Part shown: positions 1 through 9,772 of the stretch, one piece after another
Layout of the letters: each line of letters opens with the position of its first letter
Numbering within the stretch: position 1 is the stretch's first letter
Source: Methanobrevibacter smithii ATCC 35061
Lineage (GTDB): Archaea > Methanobacteriota > Methanobacteria > Methanobacteriales > Methanobacteriaceae
Assembly (NCBI RefSeq): GCF_000016525.1
Contig: NC_009515.1
Coordinates: forward strand, 1,266,501-1,330,500
Reading direction: 5' to 3'
Length of the DNA stretch: 64,000 nucleotides
Translations under genes and position numbers: made by a program
Notes under the pieces: generated by a model
What the model saw: only the letters and a program-made list of their open reading frames with translations
Database searches by the model: none
Told to the model about the DNA's origin: nothing

Positions 1-546
1 TCCATTGATGATTTAACATCAGATATGGTAGTAGCTACTGAATTTCCAACATTAACAAAAAAATACTTAGAAGAACATGGTTTAACATCAAAAATAATAA
101 CATTAAGTGGTTCTACAGAAATTGCACCATTAATTGGAATAGCTGATTTAATTACTGATTTAACCAGTACAGGAACCACATTAAAAATGAATCATTTGAA
201 AATTGTTGATGTAATTTTAGAAAGTACTATTAAACTTATCACTAATGACAACAGCTTTGAAAATAAAAAAGAATTAGTTGAAGCAGTAAGTACAAGTATA
301 AAAGGAGTAATTGAAGCTGAAAGGAAAAAGCTTGTAATGATGAATGTTAAAAAAGAAAATTTAGATAAAGTTAAAAAAGTCATGCCTGCAATGACTGGCC
401 CAACAATTTCAGAAGTATTATCTAAAGAAGAAACTGTAGCTGTACAAGCAGTTATAGATGAAGACGTGGTTTTCGAACTTGTTAACGATTTAAGAAATGC
501 AGGTGCAAAAGATATTCTTGTCGTACCAATTGAAAGGATTATATGA
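1..546 (+). CDS. hisG: ATP phosphoribosyltransferase, long form, C-terminal part (cut by window edge)
   Basis: First enzyme of histidine synthesis, joining ATP and PRPP. The reading frame is open from base 1, so the N-terminal part lies outside the window. Visible are the HisG signature (EIAPLIGIADLITDLTSTG, followed by TTL) and a C-terminal PII-like regulatory region ending in AGAKDILVVPIERII. This marks the long, histidine-feedback-regulated form that does not need HisZ. The stop codon overlaps the ATG of the next gene (ATGA), which suggests translational coupling to the flavodoxin gene. Confidence 0.9.
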   Translation, partial: SIDDLTSDMVVATEFPTLTKKYLEEHGLTSKIITLSGSTEIAPLIGIADLITDLTSTGTTLKMNHLKIVDVILESTIKLITNDNSFENKKELVEAVSTSIKGVIEAERKKLVMMNVKKENLDKVKKVMPAMTGPTISEVLSKEETVAVQAVIDEDVVFELVNDLRNAGAKDILVVPIERII

Positions 547-1034
547 AAATAGCAATAATTTACTCAACATCCAGCGGAATAACAAAAAAAGCTGCAAAAA
601 TTTTATCAAACAAAATAAAAGCTAAAATTCAATTAATTCCAATTGAAAAAGCTAAAACAGCCTGTTTGTTAAAATATGATTTTATTATATTGGCCGGATC
701 ATTATATCATGGAAAAGTCCAGGGAACCTTAAAAAGATACATATCCAGAAATATGGGAACATTAATGGAAAAACCGGTTGCTCTGTTTATGAACTGTGAT
801 GAAAAATCAAATACTAAAAGTCATCTGAACAAAACATTTTCAGAACAACTTGTTAAATCATCATTTATTTCTTCAAATTTTGGTTATGAAATAAATCCTG
901 ATGAAGGAAACTTTATAGATAAAATAAAAGCTAAAAAAACACTTTCCAGTGAAAATATTCCTGTATTGGATATGGATGAAATTGATAAATTTGCTAGTTA
1001 TATTAACAATTTAATTGATAAAAGAATTGAATAA
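543..1034 (+). CDS. Flavodoxin-domain protein
   Basis: A 163-residue protein with an N-terminal FMN phosphate-binding loop, IIYSTSSGITKKAA, at residues 4-17, followed by a second flavodoxin strand-loop (FIILAGSLYHGKVQG) near residue 50. The pattern fits the Flavodoxin_5/HemG-like group of small cytosolic electron-transfer flavoproteins. The redox partner cannot be told from the sequence. It overlaps hisG by 4 bases and is followed 6 bases later by pyrB, so the three probably form one transcript. No histidine- or pyrimidine-specific role is implied; the linkage may be only transcriptional. Confidence 0.7.
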   Translation: MKIAIIYSTSSGITKKAAKILSNKIKAKIQLIPIEKAKTACLLKYDFIILAGSLYHGKVQGTLKRYISRNMGTLMEKPVALFMNCDEKSNTKSHLNKTFSEQLVKSSFISSNFGYEINPDEGNFIDKIKAKKTLSSENIPVLDMDEIDKFASYINNLIDKRIE

Positions 1035-1040
1035 AATGGG

Positions 1041-1991
1041 TTGATTAAAATTTTTGAATTAAAAAGTATAATTTCAATAAAAGATTTTGAAAGAAAGGAT
1101 ATTGATTATATTCTAGATGAAGCATCAAAACTAGAAGATATAGCTAAATCAAAAGAATGCTGTGATGAATTAAAAGGTAAAATCCTTGGATTGATGTTTT
1201 TTGAACCGTCAACAAGAACAAGATTATCTTTTGAAACATCTATGAAACGTTTAGGTGGAAACTGCATAGGTATTGAAAATACAAGATCATGTTCTGTTTC
1301 CAAAGGGGAAAGCATAGCTGACACTGCAAAAATGTTTGAGGGTTACAGTGATGCTTTAGTTATTAGACATGAATTAGAAGGCGTATCCAAATTCATATCA
1401 GATATTGTTGATGTTCCTGTGATAAATGCTGGAGACGGTGCTGGTCAGCATCCTACCCAGACATTACTTGATTTATACACTATCAAAAAAGAATTAGGGC
1501 AAATTGATAACTTAAAAATAGCTTTAGTCGGTGATTTAAAATTTGGTCGTACAGTACATTCCCTGTCCAATGCATTGGGATTATATGATAATGTGGAACT
1601 TTATTTTGTAGCTCCTAAAGAATTAAGAATGCCTCAAGAGGTTTTACACGATTTAAACAAAAAAAATATTCCATATACTGAAGTTGATAGTATAGAAGAA
1701 ATTATTGATAAAGTAGATGTTTTATATGTAACCAGAATCCAAAAAGAACGTTTTGGAGATTTAGATGAATACTTAAAAATAAAAGGAGCTTATATTGTTA
1801 ATAAAAAAATGTTAGAAGGTAAGGATGTTATTGTTATGCACCCATTACCAAGAATTGATGAAATAGCTACTGATTTAGATAACACCAAACATAACAAATA
1901 TTTCAATCAAGCATTTAATGCTGTTCCAGTTAGAATGGCCATTTTAAAAACTTTAATAAAAAACAATCCTAAATGGAATCATATTGAATAA
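1041..1991 (+). CDS. pyrB: Aspartate carbamoyltransferase catalytic chain
   Basis: Condenses carbamoyl phosphate with aspartate in pyrimidine synthesis. The carbamoyl-phosphate loop [12 protein letters not shown] lies near residue 54. The HPTQTLLD motif and the C-terminal HPLPRIDEI motif are both present, and 316 residues is the usual catalytic-chain length. The start is a TTG at 1041; the only nearby ATG (1036) runs into a stop after one codon. The regulatory chain gene pyrI is not in the window. The 3' end overlaps the convergent orc1/cdc6 gene by 13 bases. Confidence 0.93.
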   Translation: MIKIFELKSIISIKDFERKDIDYILDEASKLEDIAKSKECCDELKGKILGLMFFEPSTRTRLSFETSMKRLGGNCIGIENTRSCSVSKGESIADTAKMFEGYSDALVIRHELEGVSKFISDIVDVPVINAGDGAGQHPTQTLLDLYTIKKELGQIDNLKIALVGDLKFGRTVHSLSNALGLYDNVELYFVAPKELRMPQEVLHDLNKKNIPYTEVDSIEEIIDKVDVLYVTRIQKERFGDLDEYLKIKGAYIVNKKMLEGKDVIVMHPLPRIDEIATDLDNTKHNKYFNQAFNAVPVRMAILKTLIKNNPKWNHIE

Positions 1992-3130
1992 AGTGTTTTT
2001 TCAAGTAAATCAGTATCGCATTGAAGTGTTATAATATTAGTTCTTCCTTTTCCACGTCCACGTGATATAGTATTGGTTGAAATAATACCTAACATTTCAA
2101 GTTCATTTATAAAATCAAAAATTCTTCTGTATGTTACAGAATCTCCTTTTGATACTTCTTTGTAGGTATCGTATAATTTACCTGATGTTATTTCTTCATT
2201 ATTCTGAGTAAGTCTTAAAATAGCGTCTAAAACTCTTTGCTGTTGAGTTGGTAGAGTTAAAATAACATCAGTAATTTTATTATGCTCAATTCTATCTTTT
2301 GCCCTTCTTACATAATCGCCAATGATTTTATCAGATTCTTCTTCATCAGCTATTTCCCCAGCAGTTCTAAGTAAATCCAGAGCATATCTTGCATCTCCTT
2401 CTTCTTTAGCTGCCATAGCTGAACATAATGGTATAACATCACTTTCAATTGTATCTTCTTTAAATGACAAACTAGCCCTTTCACTTAAAATATCAGCCAA
2501 TTGATCAGCACCATAAGGCGGAAAAACAATTTCCTTATCCCTTAAACTACTCATTACTCTAGGTGTGATAAACTGTTTAAATTCAACATAATTACTAATG
2601 GACAATATGGATACATTATCAGTTCTTGTTAATGTATATAAAATTCCATCACCATCTTTGCTGAGCAATATGTCGATTTCATCTAAAATAACAATTAAAA
2701 TTAGTTTTTTTCCATAAGCATTTCTTCTGAAAATGTCCCTGAAAGTATTAATAACTTCTCCTTTTGTCCATCCTCTGTGAGGAACATTTCTTCCAAGCTT
2801 TTGACACAGTTGTGCAATAACCTGATATTCTGTTGTGTAGTCAGTACATCGAATATATTCAACTTTTATGAAAACATTTTTATTAGATGCTGCTTCATTT
2901 AACTGTTCACGAGCAAATTTTGCTGCTGCTGTTTTTCCAGTTCCTGTTTTTCCGTAAATAGTAATATCAGATGGAGTAACATTATTTAATGCTTCAATCC
3001 AATATTTAGCTATTTGTGTTATCTGTTCTTTCCTGTGAGGTAAATTTTCAGGTAAAAACCTATGATCTAAAGGTTGTTTATCTTTAAAAACTGATTTTCC
3101 TACCTCCAAGTCATCAAAAATATTTGCCAT
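1979..3130 (-). CDS. cdc6: Orc1/Cdc6 replication initiator
   Basis: AAA+ ATPase that binds origin repeats and loads MCM helicase. Visible are Walker A GKTGTGKT (residues 60-67), Walker [11 protein letters not shown] with D150-E151, a sensor-1 segment ending in N180, and a C-terminal winged-helix region from about residue 290 for DNA binding. The length of 383 residues is normal. The ATG at 3130 is preceded by a GGTGA ribosome site. It is transcribed away from the adjacent repeat-rich AT-rich region, the usual arrangement of an archaeal initiator gene next to its own origin. Confidence 0.93.
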   Translation of the reverse strand: MANIFDDLEVGKSVFKDKQPLDHRFLPENLPHRKEQITQIAKYWIEALNNVTPSDITIYGKTGTGKTAAAKFAREQLNEAASNKNVFIKVEYIRCTDYTTEYQVIAQLCQKLGRNVPHRGWTKGEVINTFRDIFRRNAYGKKLILIVILDEIDILLSKDGDGILYTLTRTDNVSILSISNYVEFKQFITPRVMSSLRDKEIVFPPYGADQLADILSERASLSFKEDTIESDVIPLCSAMAAKEEGDARYALDLLRTAGEIADEEESDKIIGDYVRRAKDRIEHNKITDVILTLPTQQQRVLDAILRLTQNNEEITSGKLYDTYKEVSKGDSVTYRRIFDFINELEMLGIISTNTISRGRGKGRTNIITLQCDTDLLEKTLYSI

Positions 3131-3434
3131 ATGTTCACCATTTTAAAAAGTAATAAAAAAATAATCTTAAAAACATGAAAAAATCATAAGTATTATTTCC
3201 AGTGATAATATATGAAAACAGTGTTAAATAAAGGTTTGTATTACAAAATTGTATTGAAATAATAAATTTTATTATAAAATAAAAAATAAAAACATTTAAA
3301 TAAATTAAAATTAACTAAAAAATGTTTAAAATAATTTAATCTATAAAAAACAAATAATTAATAGATTAAATAAAAATTAAAGTGAATATGATTAGTTAAA
3401 ATTAAAACATGAAAAATAACTATTTCAAATATAA

Positions 3435-4040
3435 AGACATATATTTCAAGTGAAAAAAGAGTAATAAAAATAGAATTAATATAATCATAAAATAAATTTA
3501 CAATTTTTAAATTATAAAATAAAAACAGCAAATTAAATATTTTTAAAAAATAAGAAGTTTAAAACAATTTTTTATAAAATAAATTATTTTAAAAATTTTT
3601 TAAAAAAATAAAAACAATAAAAATAAAGCTAAAACAATTTTTATTTCAAAATTAAAGAAGATAAATTTCAATTGTAATAATTTCAGTTAAATATAATATT
3701 TATCTGAGCATTTGAAAAATAAAACATATATTTCAAGTGAAAAAAAATCTGAAAAAGGATTTAATAAAAAAATTTATAATGATTTATCATAAAAAGTGAG
3801 AGATAAATTTCAAGTGTAATGCAATTTTTAGCGGGAAGCAAAAATCAAGACATTGATTTCAAGTGAAAAAAAATTTTAAAATGAATTAAAAAAGTTATTT
3901 CAGTAAAAAAAGAATGGAAAATGTTTTATTTTAAATTTAAACCAAGAAAAATTAAGATAAATTTCAAGTGTTTTTACAGATGAAATACATGTCTTCATTC
4001 CTACAGAACCTTCGCAGAGCTTTCACTTGAAATTCATGTC
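3435..4040. repeat. Origin recognition box-like repeats (two classes)
   Basis: Seven related copies. Class A reads roughly GACATATATTTCAAGTGAAA and occurs at about 3435-3457, 3723-3743, 3847-3870 and, inverted, 4021-4040. Class B reads AGATAAATTTCAAGTGT and occurs at about 3801-3817 and 3955-3971. A variant with CAATTG in place of CAAGTG is at about 3660-3676. The two classes alternate along the region. They are the likely Orc1/Cdc6 binding sites, by analogy to archaeal ORB and mini-ORB elements. Confidence 0.75.
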
Positions 4041-4053
4041 TGTCTGTCTGTCT
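4037..4053. repeat. TGTC tetranucleotide microrepeat
   Basis: Four tandem TGTC units plus a trailing T, directly abutting the inverted class A origin repeat. It is the only simple tetranucleotide run noticed in the origin region. It may be a slippage product or part of an extended binding site. Confidence 0.7.
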
Positions 4054-4069
4054 AAAATTTATAAAAAAA

Positions 4070-4555
4070 TTATACAAACATACTGTTTTCATTGTGTGGT
4101 TTTGAATTATTATTGTTTAAATTGCCAAAATCGTAATTTAATAACATTATACAATGTAATTTAGCTTTAAACACACGTTTAATAGTTTTAAATAATGCAT
4201 CTTTAGTTAAACCATCTTCATAAATATTATCAGTAACAACATATTGCTGTAAAATATCTTGATCTACTTTTAATTCATAGTCAACTAAAAATAAGTTTAA
4301 ATTAGTACTTACATCAAATAAAAATTTATTTTTTTCCTGAGGAGATGCATTTTGCATTAGACTAATATGTTCTGGTGCTACTTGTGTTGCACAACCAATA
4401 ACAATTACATCTTTTTCTTTTGGTTTTACAACATCCATTACATTATCTTTAGGAAATTCAATAACAAAATGGAAATCTGCATTTTCATCAGCAGCTTTTT
4501 CTCTAAAGACACCTTCGTCAGCTAACCAGTTTTTAACATCTTGTTCAATTGTCAT
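4070..4555 (-). CDS. DUF2299-like conserved archaeal protein
   Basis: A 161-residue soluble protein of unknown function. The N-terminal region (WLADEGVFREKAADENADFHFVIEFP, quoted in part: FREKAADENADFHFVIEFP) resembles what I recall of the DUF2299 family, whose fold is related to small chaperone-like proteins. There is no signal peptide or membrane segment. The last 20 residues are asparagine-rich and probably disordered. The ATG at 4555 follows a GGTGA ribosome site. It flanks the origin region opposite orc1/cdc6, but a replication role is not shown. Confidence 0.55.
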   Translation of the reverse strand: MTIEQDVKNWLADEGVFREKAADENADFHFVIEFPKDNVMDVVKPKEKDVIVIGCATQVAPEHISLMQNASPQEKNKFLFDVSTNLNLFLVDYELKVDQDILQQYVVTDNIYEDGLTKDALFKTIKRVFKAKLHCIMLLNYDFGNLNNNNSKPHNENSMFV

Positions 4556-4617
4556 CTTTTCACCTTGTTTAAAATTATAATAAAATATTTATTTATTTTA
4601 AAATTATATATTAAATA

Positions 4618-5661
4618 ATGTTTTATAATTTTGATTTAATAAATAATTTCAATATATTATTATCTATTAATAGTATTAATTCTACATATAATATATTAAT
4701 ATTTATATTATTATCATTATTTTCAGCTATTTTTCTTGATATAATTTATGGAGAGCTTCCCACTAAAATTCATCCTGTTGTATTTATAGGATCAATAATA
4801 TCATTTTTTAAAAACATATTTATTAAAATAAAAAACAGATGGTCTGGTTTATTTTTAACATTGTCTACATGTATTGTTTCAAGTGTATTATTAATTATAT
4901 TATTTTATTTATTTTCATTTAATATAATTATTTTTTATATATTATTTACTTTAATATTATCTTCTACTTTTTCTATTAGAATGTTATTAGACACTGCTAG
5001 TGATGTTGAAACAGATTTAAAAGAAGATATTGATAAAGCAAGACAGGCAGTTTCCTATTTAGTAAGCAGAAATACTGATGAGTTAACCAAAGAACATATT
5101 GTTTCAGCTACTATTGAAAGCTTAACTGAAAATATCACTGATTCATATATTTCACCTGTATTTTATTTTATGATAATCAGCATTATTGGAATTTTTACTG
5201 ATTCATATGCTGTTTTTGTTATTTTAATTTTAATTCCATTTAATTACAGGATATTCAACACACTTGATGCAATGGTCGGTTATGAAACTGATGAATTGAT
5301 TGATATTGGTTTTGTTCCTGCTAAAATAGATGATATTTTAAATTATATTCCGTCAAGAATAGCTGGTTTGTTTGTTGTTTTATCTGCATTCTGTCTGAAT
5401 TTTGATTATAAAAACAGCTATAAAATATTAAAAAGAGATGCCAGAAACTGTCCAAGTCCAAATTCAGGTTTTACAATGGCTTCAGCTGCAGGAGCTTTAA
5501 ATATACAATTGATTAAATTGGATACATACATTTTAGGAGATAATAACAAAAATATTGAAACAAGCGACATAGGCCGTGCTGTTAAATTATCAAAATTAGC
5601 AATATTTTTATTTACTGTTACAATAATTTTATTTATAATTATATTATATGTGATATTATGA
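4618..5661 (+). CDS. cbiB: Cobalamin biosynthesis protein CbiB/CobD (adenosylcobinamide-phosphate synthase)
   Basis: Integral membrane enzyme that attaches the aminopropanol arm to adenosylcobyric acid. Diagnostic segments are LDIIYGELPTKIHPVVFIG near residue 42, a loop with SYLVSRNTDELTKEHIVSAT, and a late segment with NCPSPNSGFTMASAAGALN. Four or more hydrophobic spans are seen. The first about 25 residues precede the usual start of the family and the true start may lie a little later. It overlaps cbiG by 4 bases (ATGA type), forming a two-gene cobamide operon. Confidence 0.9.
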   Translation: MFYNFDLINNFNILLSINSINSTYNILIFILLSLFSAIFLDIIYGELPTKIHPVVFIGSIISFFKNIFIKIKNRWSGLFLTLSTCIVSSVLLIILFYLFSFNIIIFYILFTLILSSTFSIRMLLDTASDVETDLKEDIDKARQAVSYLVSRNTDELTKEHIVSATIESLTENITDSYISPVFYFMIISIIGIFTDSYAVFVILILIPFNYRIFNTLDAMVGYETDELIDIGFVPAKIDDILNYIPSRIAGLFVVLSAFCLNFDYKNSYKILKRDARNCPSPNSGFTMASAAGALNIQLIKLDTYILGDNNKNIETSDIGRAVKLSKLAIFLFTVTIILFIIILYVIL

Positions 5662-6677
5662 AAATAGCTATTATATCTGTTTCAAAAAAAGGTTATGAAC
5701 TATCTTTATTATTAAAGGAACATCTGGATAAAGATTCAACTATCATCAACACTGATATTTATTATAAGGATGTTAAAAACACTTTCAAATTATTATTTTA
5801 TGAATATGATGCAATTATAGCTATTATGGCTTCTGGAATTTTAATTAGAAGTATTGCACCATTAATCAAATCAAAGGTTTGTGGTCCTGCTATTTTAAAC
5901 ATTGATGAAAATGCTAATTTTGTAATCAGTACATTATCCGGTCATCTGGGAGGTGCTAATAAACTTACATCAAAAGTAGCTAACATGTTAAATGCAACAG
6001 AAGTCATTACAACTGCAACTGATGTCAACAAAAAGTTAGGTGTTGATGTAATAGCTAAAGATTTATATTTGACAGTTAAAAATCCAAAAGAAATCGTATA
6101 CTTTAATAAAGCTATTTTAAACAATGAAGAAATAATATTCAGAGTCAACAGTAAAGAAAACTATGATTTTTTATTTGATTATTTAAATGAAAATACACTT
6201 GAAATTGATGTTTCAATTGAATTTACCAGTTCCATAAATACAGATGAAATACATGTCTTATATAAAAATCATAAACTGATAATGAAAATTGAAGATATTG
6301 TTGTCGGTATTGGCTGCAGACGCGGAAAATCCAAAGAAGACATTTTAACAGGTCTTGATAAAGCACTTGATGATTTAAATATTTCTAAAAAAAGATTATC
6401 TAAACTAGCTTCAGGTGAAATTAAGAAAGAAGAAACAGGTATTTTGGATTTAAGTAAAATGTTAAATATTCCAGTTAATTTTGTTGAAATGGACAAACTG
6501 ACTTTATTCAAATCAGAGGATATACATGAATCCGAATTTGTAAAATCTAAATTTGGTGTTGGCAGTGTGTCTGAAGCTTCTGCTTTAATTACAGCAGGCT
6601 TTGATTCAAAATTAATTTATAAAAAAACAGCTTTTGATGGTGTTACAATAGCTTTAGCTGTTTCTAAAAAAGATTAA
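5658..6677 (+). CDS. cbiG: Cobalt-precorrin-5A hydrolase
   Basis: Opens the delta-lactone of cobalt-precorrin-5A in anaerobic corrin-ring synthesis, releasing acetaldehyde. The N-terminal domain begins MKIAIISVSKKGYEL and contains a conserved SGHLGGANKL segment near residue 95. The C-terminal CbiG domain begins at about residue 213 with VVGIGCRRGKSKEDI and ends with the usual AFDGVTIALA strand. At 339 residues it is complete. It is coupled to cbiB by overlapping start and stop, and convergent with the UPF0147 gene. Confidence 0.93.
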   Translation: MKIAIISVSKKGYELSLLLKEHLDKDSTIINTDIYYKDVKNTFKLLFYEYDAIIAIMASGILIRSIAPLIKSKVCGPAILNIDENANFVISTLSGHLGGANKLTSKVANMLNATEVITTATDVNKKLGVDVIAKDLYLTVKNPKEIVYFNKAILNNEEIIFRVNSKENYDFLFDYLNENTLEIDVSIEFTSSINTDEIHVLYKNHKLIMKIEDIVVGIGCRRGKSKEDILTGLDKALDDLNISKKRLSKLASGEIKKEETGILDLSKMLNIPVNFVEMDKLTLFKSEDIHESEFVKSKFGVGSVSEASALITAGFDSKLIYKKTAFDGVTIALAVSKKD

Positions 6678-6683
6678 AAAAAA

Positions 6684-6932
6684 TTAGATGGATTCTAATT
6701 TAGAAAGGACTTCCCAGATTAAAGTTCTTGCATGAACTGGTATGTTAGGATCATTACTAATTTCATCTAATTTAGTTAAAACAGTACTTACTTTTACAGA
6801 CTGATCTTGGGATTCATCTTTTAATAAATTGTTAGATTCCTGTGCTGCTTCTCTTATGTTACGTGGAACTGTATTGTTCTCCATAATATATTCCAATATT
6901 TCTGATACTTCATCGATTGTTTGATTAGACAT
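6684..6932 (-). CDS. UPF0147 family protein
   Basis: An 82-residue, acidic, helical protein of the archaeal UPF0147 family, recognised from segments such as LEYIMENNTVPRNIREAA and HARTLIWEVLSKLE. Its function is unknown. The ATG at 6932 has a very strong GGAGGGG ribosome site 7 bases upstream and a TATA-like stretch further up, which suggests high expression. It converges on cbiG with only 6 bases between stops. Confidence 0.85.
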   Translation of the reverse strand: MSNQTIDEVSEILEYIMENNTVPRNIREAAQESNNLLKDESQDQSVKVSTVLTKLDEISNDPNIPVHARTLIWEVLSKLESI

Positions 6933-7070
6933 AAAATTTCCCCTCCAAAATAATATATATTTAAAAAATTAGTATATTAAAATTATATTATTATATTAAT
7001 CTTTAAATATTTTTTGGTAAATTTCAGTATAGAAAAAAATATATAAAATATGATAAACAATTATATAATT

Positions 7071-7241
7071 ATGTCTGATATAAGTAAAACAACTATAAAT
7101 ATGCCTGTAGATTTGAAAAAAGAATTAAAAAAAATAGCTATTGATAAAGATACTTCTTTATCTGGTTTAATTTTAGATATTATAACTGATTATGTTGATT
7201 CTGGAAAAGAAAATGAATCTTCACAGGAAGATTCATATTAA
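7071..7241 (+). CDS. Ribbon-helix-helix-type small protein
   Basis: A 56-residue protein from ATG 7071 (an in-frame ATG at 7050 would add seven residues; the later start places the conserved core right at the N terminus). The segment KTTINMPVDLKKELKKIAIDK followed by SLSGLILDIITDYV, quoted in pieces, fits the strand-helix-helix fold of RHH DNA-binding proteins such as CopG/Arc or antitoxins. The acidic tail is probably disordered. No toxin partner is adjacent. Its 3' end overlaps the convergent aldolase gene by 9 bases. It may be an autonomous regulator. Confidence 0.6.
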   Translation: MSDISKTTINMPVDLKKELKKIAIDKDTSLSGLILDIITDYVDSGKENESSQEDSY

Positions 7242-7820
7242 ATCTTCAGTTGAATTCAACATATAAGTTATAAACTGTGTTTTAGCTGTTTCTTCAACGA
7301 AAGTTGCAAGTAAAGTAGCTTCTTTTAAACTGTCACCAACACATAAAACACCATGCTGTTTTAAGATTAAAACATCTTCATCACCAATAGCTTTTGATGC
7401 ACTTTTAGCTAGTTTCATACTTCCTGGAGCTTCATATTCAATATCTTCTAAAAATGGAGTGTTAATAGCTCCGAAACCTTCATGTCTTTTAATTCTTTTT
7501 GAAGAAAATGCAAATCCTGTTGCATACGGTGAATGAGTATGGACAATACCATTTACGTCGCTTCTTTTTTTATAAATTTCTAAATGAAGATCAACTTCAG
7601 AAGAAGGTTTACCTTTTGTTAATAAATTGCCTTCTAAATCCACTAAAACAATATCTTCTTCATTTAATTCATATAATGATTTTAAAGTAGGTGTAATAGC
7701 AATTACATCATCATCTTCACCTTTAAATCTAGCACTAACATTTCCGGCTTTTCCAGCAACAAGTTTATTTTTATAAAGATAATCTGAAACATTAATAATT
7801 TCTTCAATATTTTTTTCCAT
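7233..7820 (-). CDS. fucA: Class II aldolase (L-fuculose-phosphate aldolase-like)
   Basis: Zinc-dependent aldolase of 195 residues. Visible are the catalytic glutamate in SSEVDLHLEIY, zinc ligands in HTHSPYA, and the third zinc histidine in LILKQHGVLCVGDS. In methanogens such enzymes (the MJ1418 type) have been tied to lactaldehyde and DHAP formation, possibly feeding F420 side-chain lactate, rather than to fucose breakdown. No fucose genes lie nearby. The ATG at 7820 follows AGGTGA. Substrate assignment is inferred. Confidence 0.75.
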   Translation of the reverse strand: MEKNIEEIINVSDYLYKNKLVAGKAGNVSARFKGEDDDVIAITPTLKSLYELNEEDIVLVDLEGNLLTKGKPSSEVDLHLEIYKKRSDVNGIVHTHSPYATGFAFSSKRIKRHEGFGAINTPFLEDIEYEAPGSMKLAKSASKAIGDEDVLILKQHGVLCVGDSLKEATLLATFVEETAKTQFITYMLNSTEDLI

Positions 7821-7872
7821 TTTTTCACCTAAACTTAATATTATTTTAACTTGTTCTTATTTATAAAAATTT

Positions 7873-9588
7873 TTAAATGAACTTTAAACATTTATATTTC
7901 CCTTTGTAAAGTACAGGGACTTCAGCAGGGGTTGGTTCAATATTATAAATTTTCTGGAACTCTGTCTGAGTCTGAAATGTTCCAGAATTAATTAAATGAA
8001 TACCATTGTATTTTTTATGGGTGTTAATGTGAACATGCCCTGTATGGAAGACATCTGGAACTTCATCAATTACTAAATAATCTTCAAGTTCTGAAGCAAG
8101 CGGAGTTCTTTCTCCGTAAATTGGAGCTAAATGTCTTTTTTTAAGTAATTCTTCCATTAACAAATCGTTTTTCTCATGGGTAAACTCTTTAACTGCCATT
8201 ACCAAATCGTCAAAACTACGTCCGTGGTAAATTAAAACATTAATACCGTCTAAAGAGACAACACCAGGGTTACTTATAAATTCTACATTATCAAGTTCAT
8301 ATAAAGCTTTTGCATACTCTTCAGGTACTGCAGGTTGAGGTTCTGCCACTCTAGATGCATCGTGGTTTCCAGGAGCAATAATAATTTTAATATCACTTCT
8401 AATGTTTCCTAAAAATCTGGCTGCTTCATTGTATTGCTGAGTAATGTCTTTAATAGCCAGTTCTTTTTCCTGATTTGGATATACACCAATACCATCTACA
8501 ATATCTCCACCAATAACAAGATATTTAACACTTTCAGCTATTTTTACTTGTTCTTCATTTCCAAATTCACAATTAATCCAGTCTATAAATCTAGTAAATG
8601 CATCTTCCAAAAAGGTTAAACTTCCTATGTGAACATCAGATAAGAATACAATACTGAAATCCATTTCTTTTTTAGGTATTCTCATAACTCCAGGATTTAT
8701 AATTTCATTTCCGATAGCCAAATCACCATTTTTATCAGCAAGAACACCGATAACTTCATCTTTAACTAGTTTTTCAGCTTCTTTAAAGACTTCTTCATTT
8801 TTATTTGAAAATAGTATTGGAATAGTTCCTGTATCATCTTCAAATTCAATAAGTTTATGGCCATTTTTAGTGGATCTGATTTCCCTAACCATTAAAATAA
8901 GGCTTAAATTACTTTGACCTTCTTCAATATCAGCTACTTTTGTGTAATTTTTAAGTTCCGGTCTTTTAACCAGAATATTAGCTAATTTTTCATATCTGCT
9001 TTGGAAATAAGCAATTAAGTTTTCAAGTTCTCCACTTGTGTATGATTTTTTACTTGTGTCCTGTATGATTTTAAAGTCATATTCTACATTTGTTTTTGTT
9101 AAATTCCTTTTAAATTTGACTTTTTTATTTTCTACAGTTTCTAAAGCTTCTGCATTTTCCTTGTTAACGTATTTTTCTTTAACATCAGATTCTTTTTTAA
9201 AATCACTAATGCTGGATGGTTTTTTAGTTTCTTCTTTAGGTTTAGGTTCTACAGTAGGTTTTTTAGTTTCTTCTTTAGGTTTAGGTTCTACAGTAGGTTT
9301 TTTAGTTTCTTCTTTAGGTTTAGGTTCTACAGTAGGTTTTTTAGTTTCTTTTTGTGTTAATTGAGGTCTTGTTGTTGATTTTTCAATTGTGCTATTTCTC
9401 ATTATTTCATCAACAGTTTGACCGCTAACTGAAACTAAATCTTTAGATTTAAAATCACCTCCTTTTAATTTAACAATTAATGAAGAGGTAAAATCTAGAG
9501 GATTTTCAGCTTCAAGAACTTTTTTATAAGCCTCTGGTGATAGGTTAATTCCCTTTTTTGCAAATTTTAATAAAATTTTATTAGTCAT
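7873..9588 (-). CDS. polB: DNA polymerase II (PolD) small subunit DP1
   Basis: Exonuclease subunit of the euryarchaeal replicative polymerase D. Calcineurin-type metallophosphatase motifs are present in order: [30 protein letters not shown] and GHVHINTH, followed by [12 protein letters not shown]. An OB-fold domain precedes them at roughly residues 215-310. Residues about 80-130 form a low-complexity lysine/proline/glutamate linker of tandem repeats joining the N-terminal helical domain to the core. The partner large subunit DP2 is not in this window. The ribosome site is weak and the start is the first ATG. Confidence 0.95.
   Translation of the reverse strand: MTNKILLKFAKKGINLSPEAYKKVLEAENPLDFTSSLIVKLKGGDFKSKDLVSVSGQTVDEIMRNSTIEKSTTRPQLTQKETKKPTVEPKPKEETKKPTVEPKPKEETKKPTVEPKPKEETKKPSSISDFKKESDVKEKYVNKENAEALETVENKKVKFKRNLTKTNVEYDFKIIQDTSKKSYTSGELENLIAYFQSRYEKLANILVKRPELKNYTKVADIEEGQSNLSLILMVREIRSTKNGHKLIEFEDDTGTIPILFSNKNEEVFKEAEKLVKDEVIGVLADKNGDLAIGNEIINPGVMRIPKKEMDFSIVFLSDVHIGSLTFLEDAFTRFIDWINCEFGNEEQVKIAESVKYLVIGGDIVDGIGVYPNQEKELAIKDITQQYNEAARFLGNIRSDIKIIIAPGNHDASRVAEPQPAVPEEYAKALYELDNVEFISNPGVVSLDGINVLIYHGRSFDDLVMAVKEFTHEKNDLLMEELLKKRHLAPIYGERTPLASELEDYLVIDEVPDVFHTGHVHINTHKKYNGIHLINSGTFQTQTEFQKIYNIEPTPAEVPVLYKGKYKCLKFI
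9218..9350. repeat. 39-base tandem repeat, 3.4 copies, inside DP1 gene
   Basis: Units at 9218-9256, 9257-9295 and 9296-9334 are identical, with a partial fourth unit to 9350. Each encodes the 13-residue unit [13 protein letters not shown] in the DP1 linker. Perfect identity at the DNA level indicates recent expansion by slippage or unequal recombination. Because the unit length is a multiple of three, copy-number change keeps the frame. Confidence 0.95.
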
Positions 9589-9772
9589 ATTAATTAAAAT
9601 TTTTATTTTCTATATTAATAAACTTTGAGAATTTGGATTTTGAATTTTTATTTGCATTAAAAATTTTTTTTGTATTGATTAAATATTAGTAGTTACTTTT
9701 ATTATACATTAGAAATATAATTAAATCATTAATATTTCTGTTTTATACAGAGATAAAAAGTAATGTGATAAA

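Larger units (their letters stand above)
3131..4069. other. Probable replication origin (oriC) region
   Basis: A 939-base gene-free stretch between divergent starts and ends of orc1/cdc6 and the 4070-4555 gene. It is extremely AT-rich and contains long A and T runs typical of a duplex-unwinding element, mainly at 3230-3660. The right half carries clustered repeats with the core ATTTCAAGTG, one copy inverted at the far right. The position beside the initiator gene, the repeats and the AT content together support an origin. The function is inferred; there is no direct evidence from sequence alone. Confidence 0.8.

Noticed and set aside
9038-9364. Plus-strand frame with [12 protein letters not shown] repeats
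   Set aside because: It is the antisense of the DP1 linker repeat; the repeat itself keeps this frame open. It has no ribosome site.
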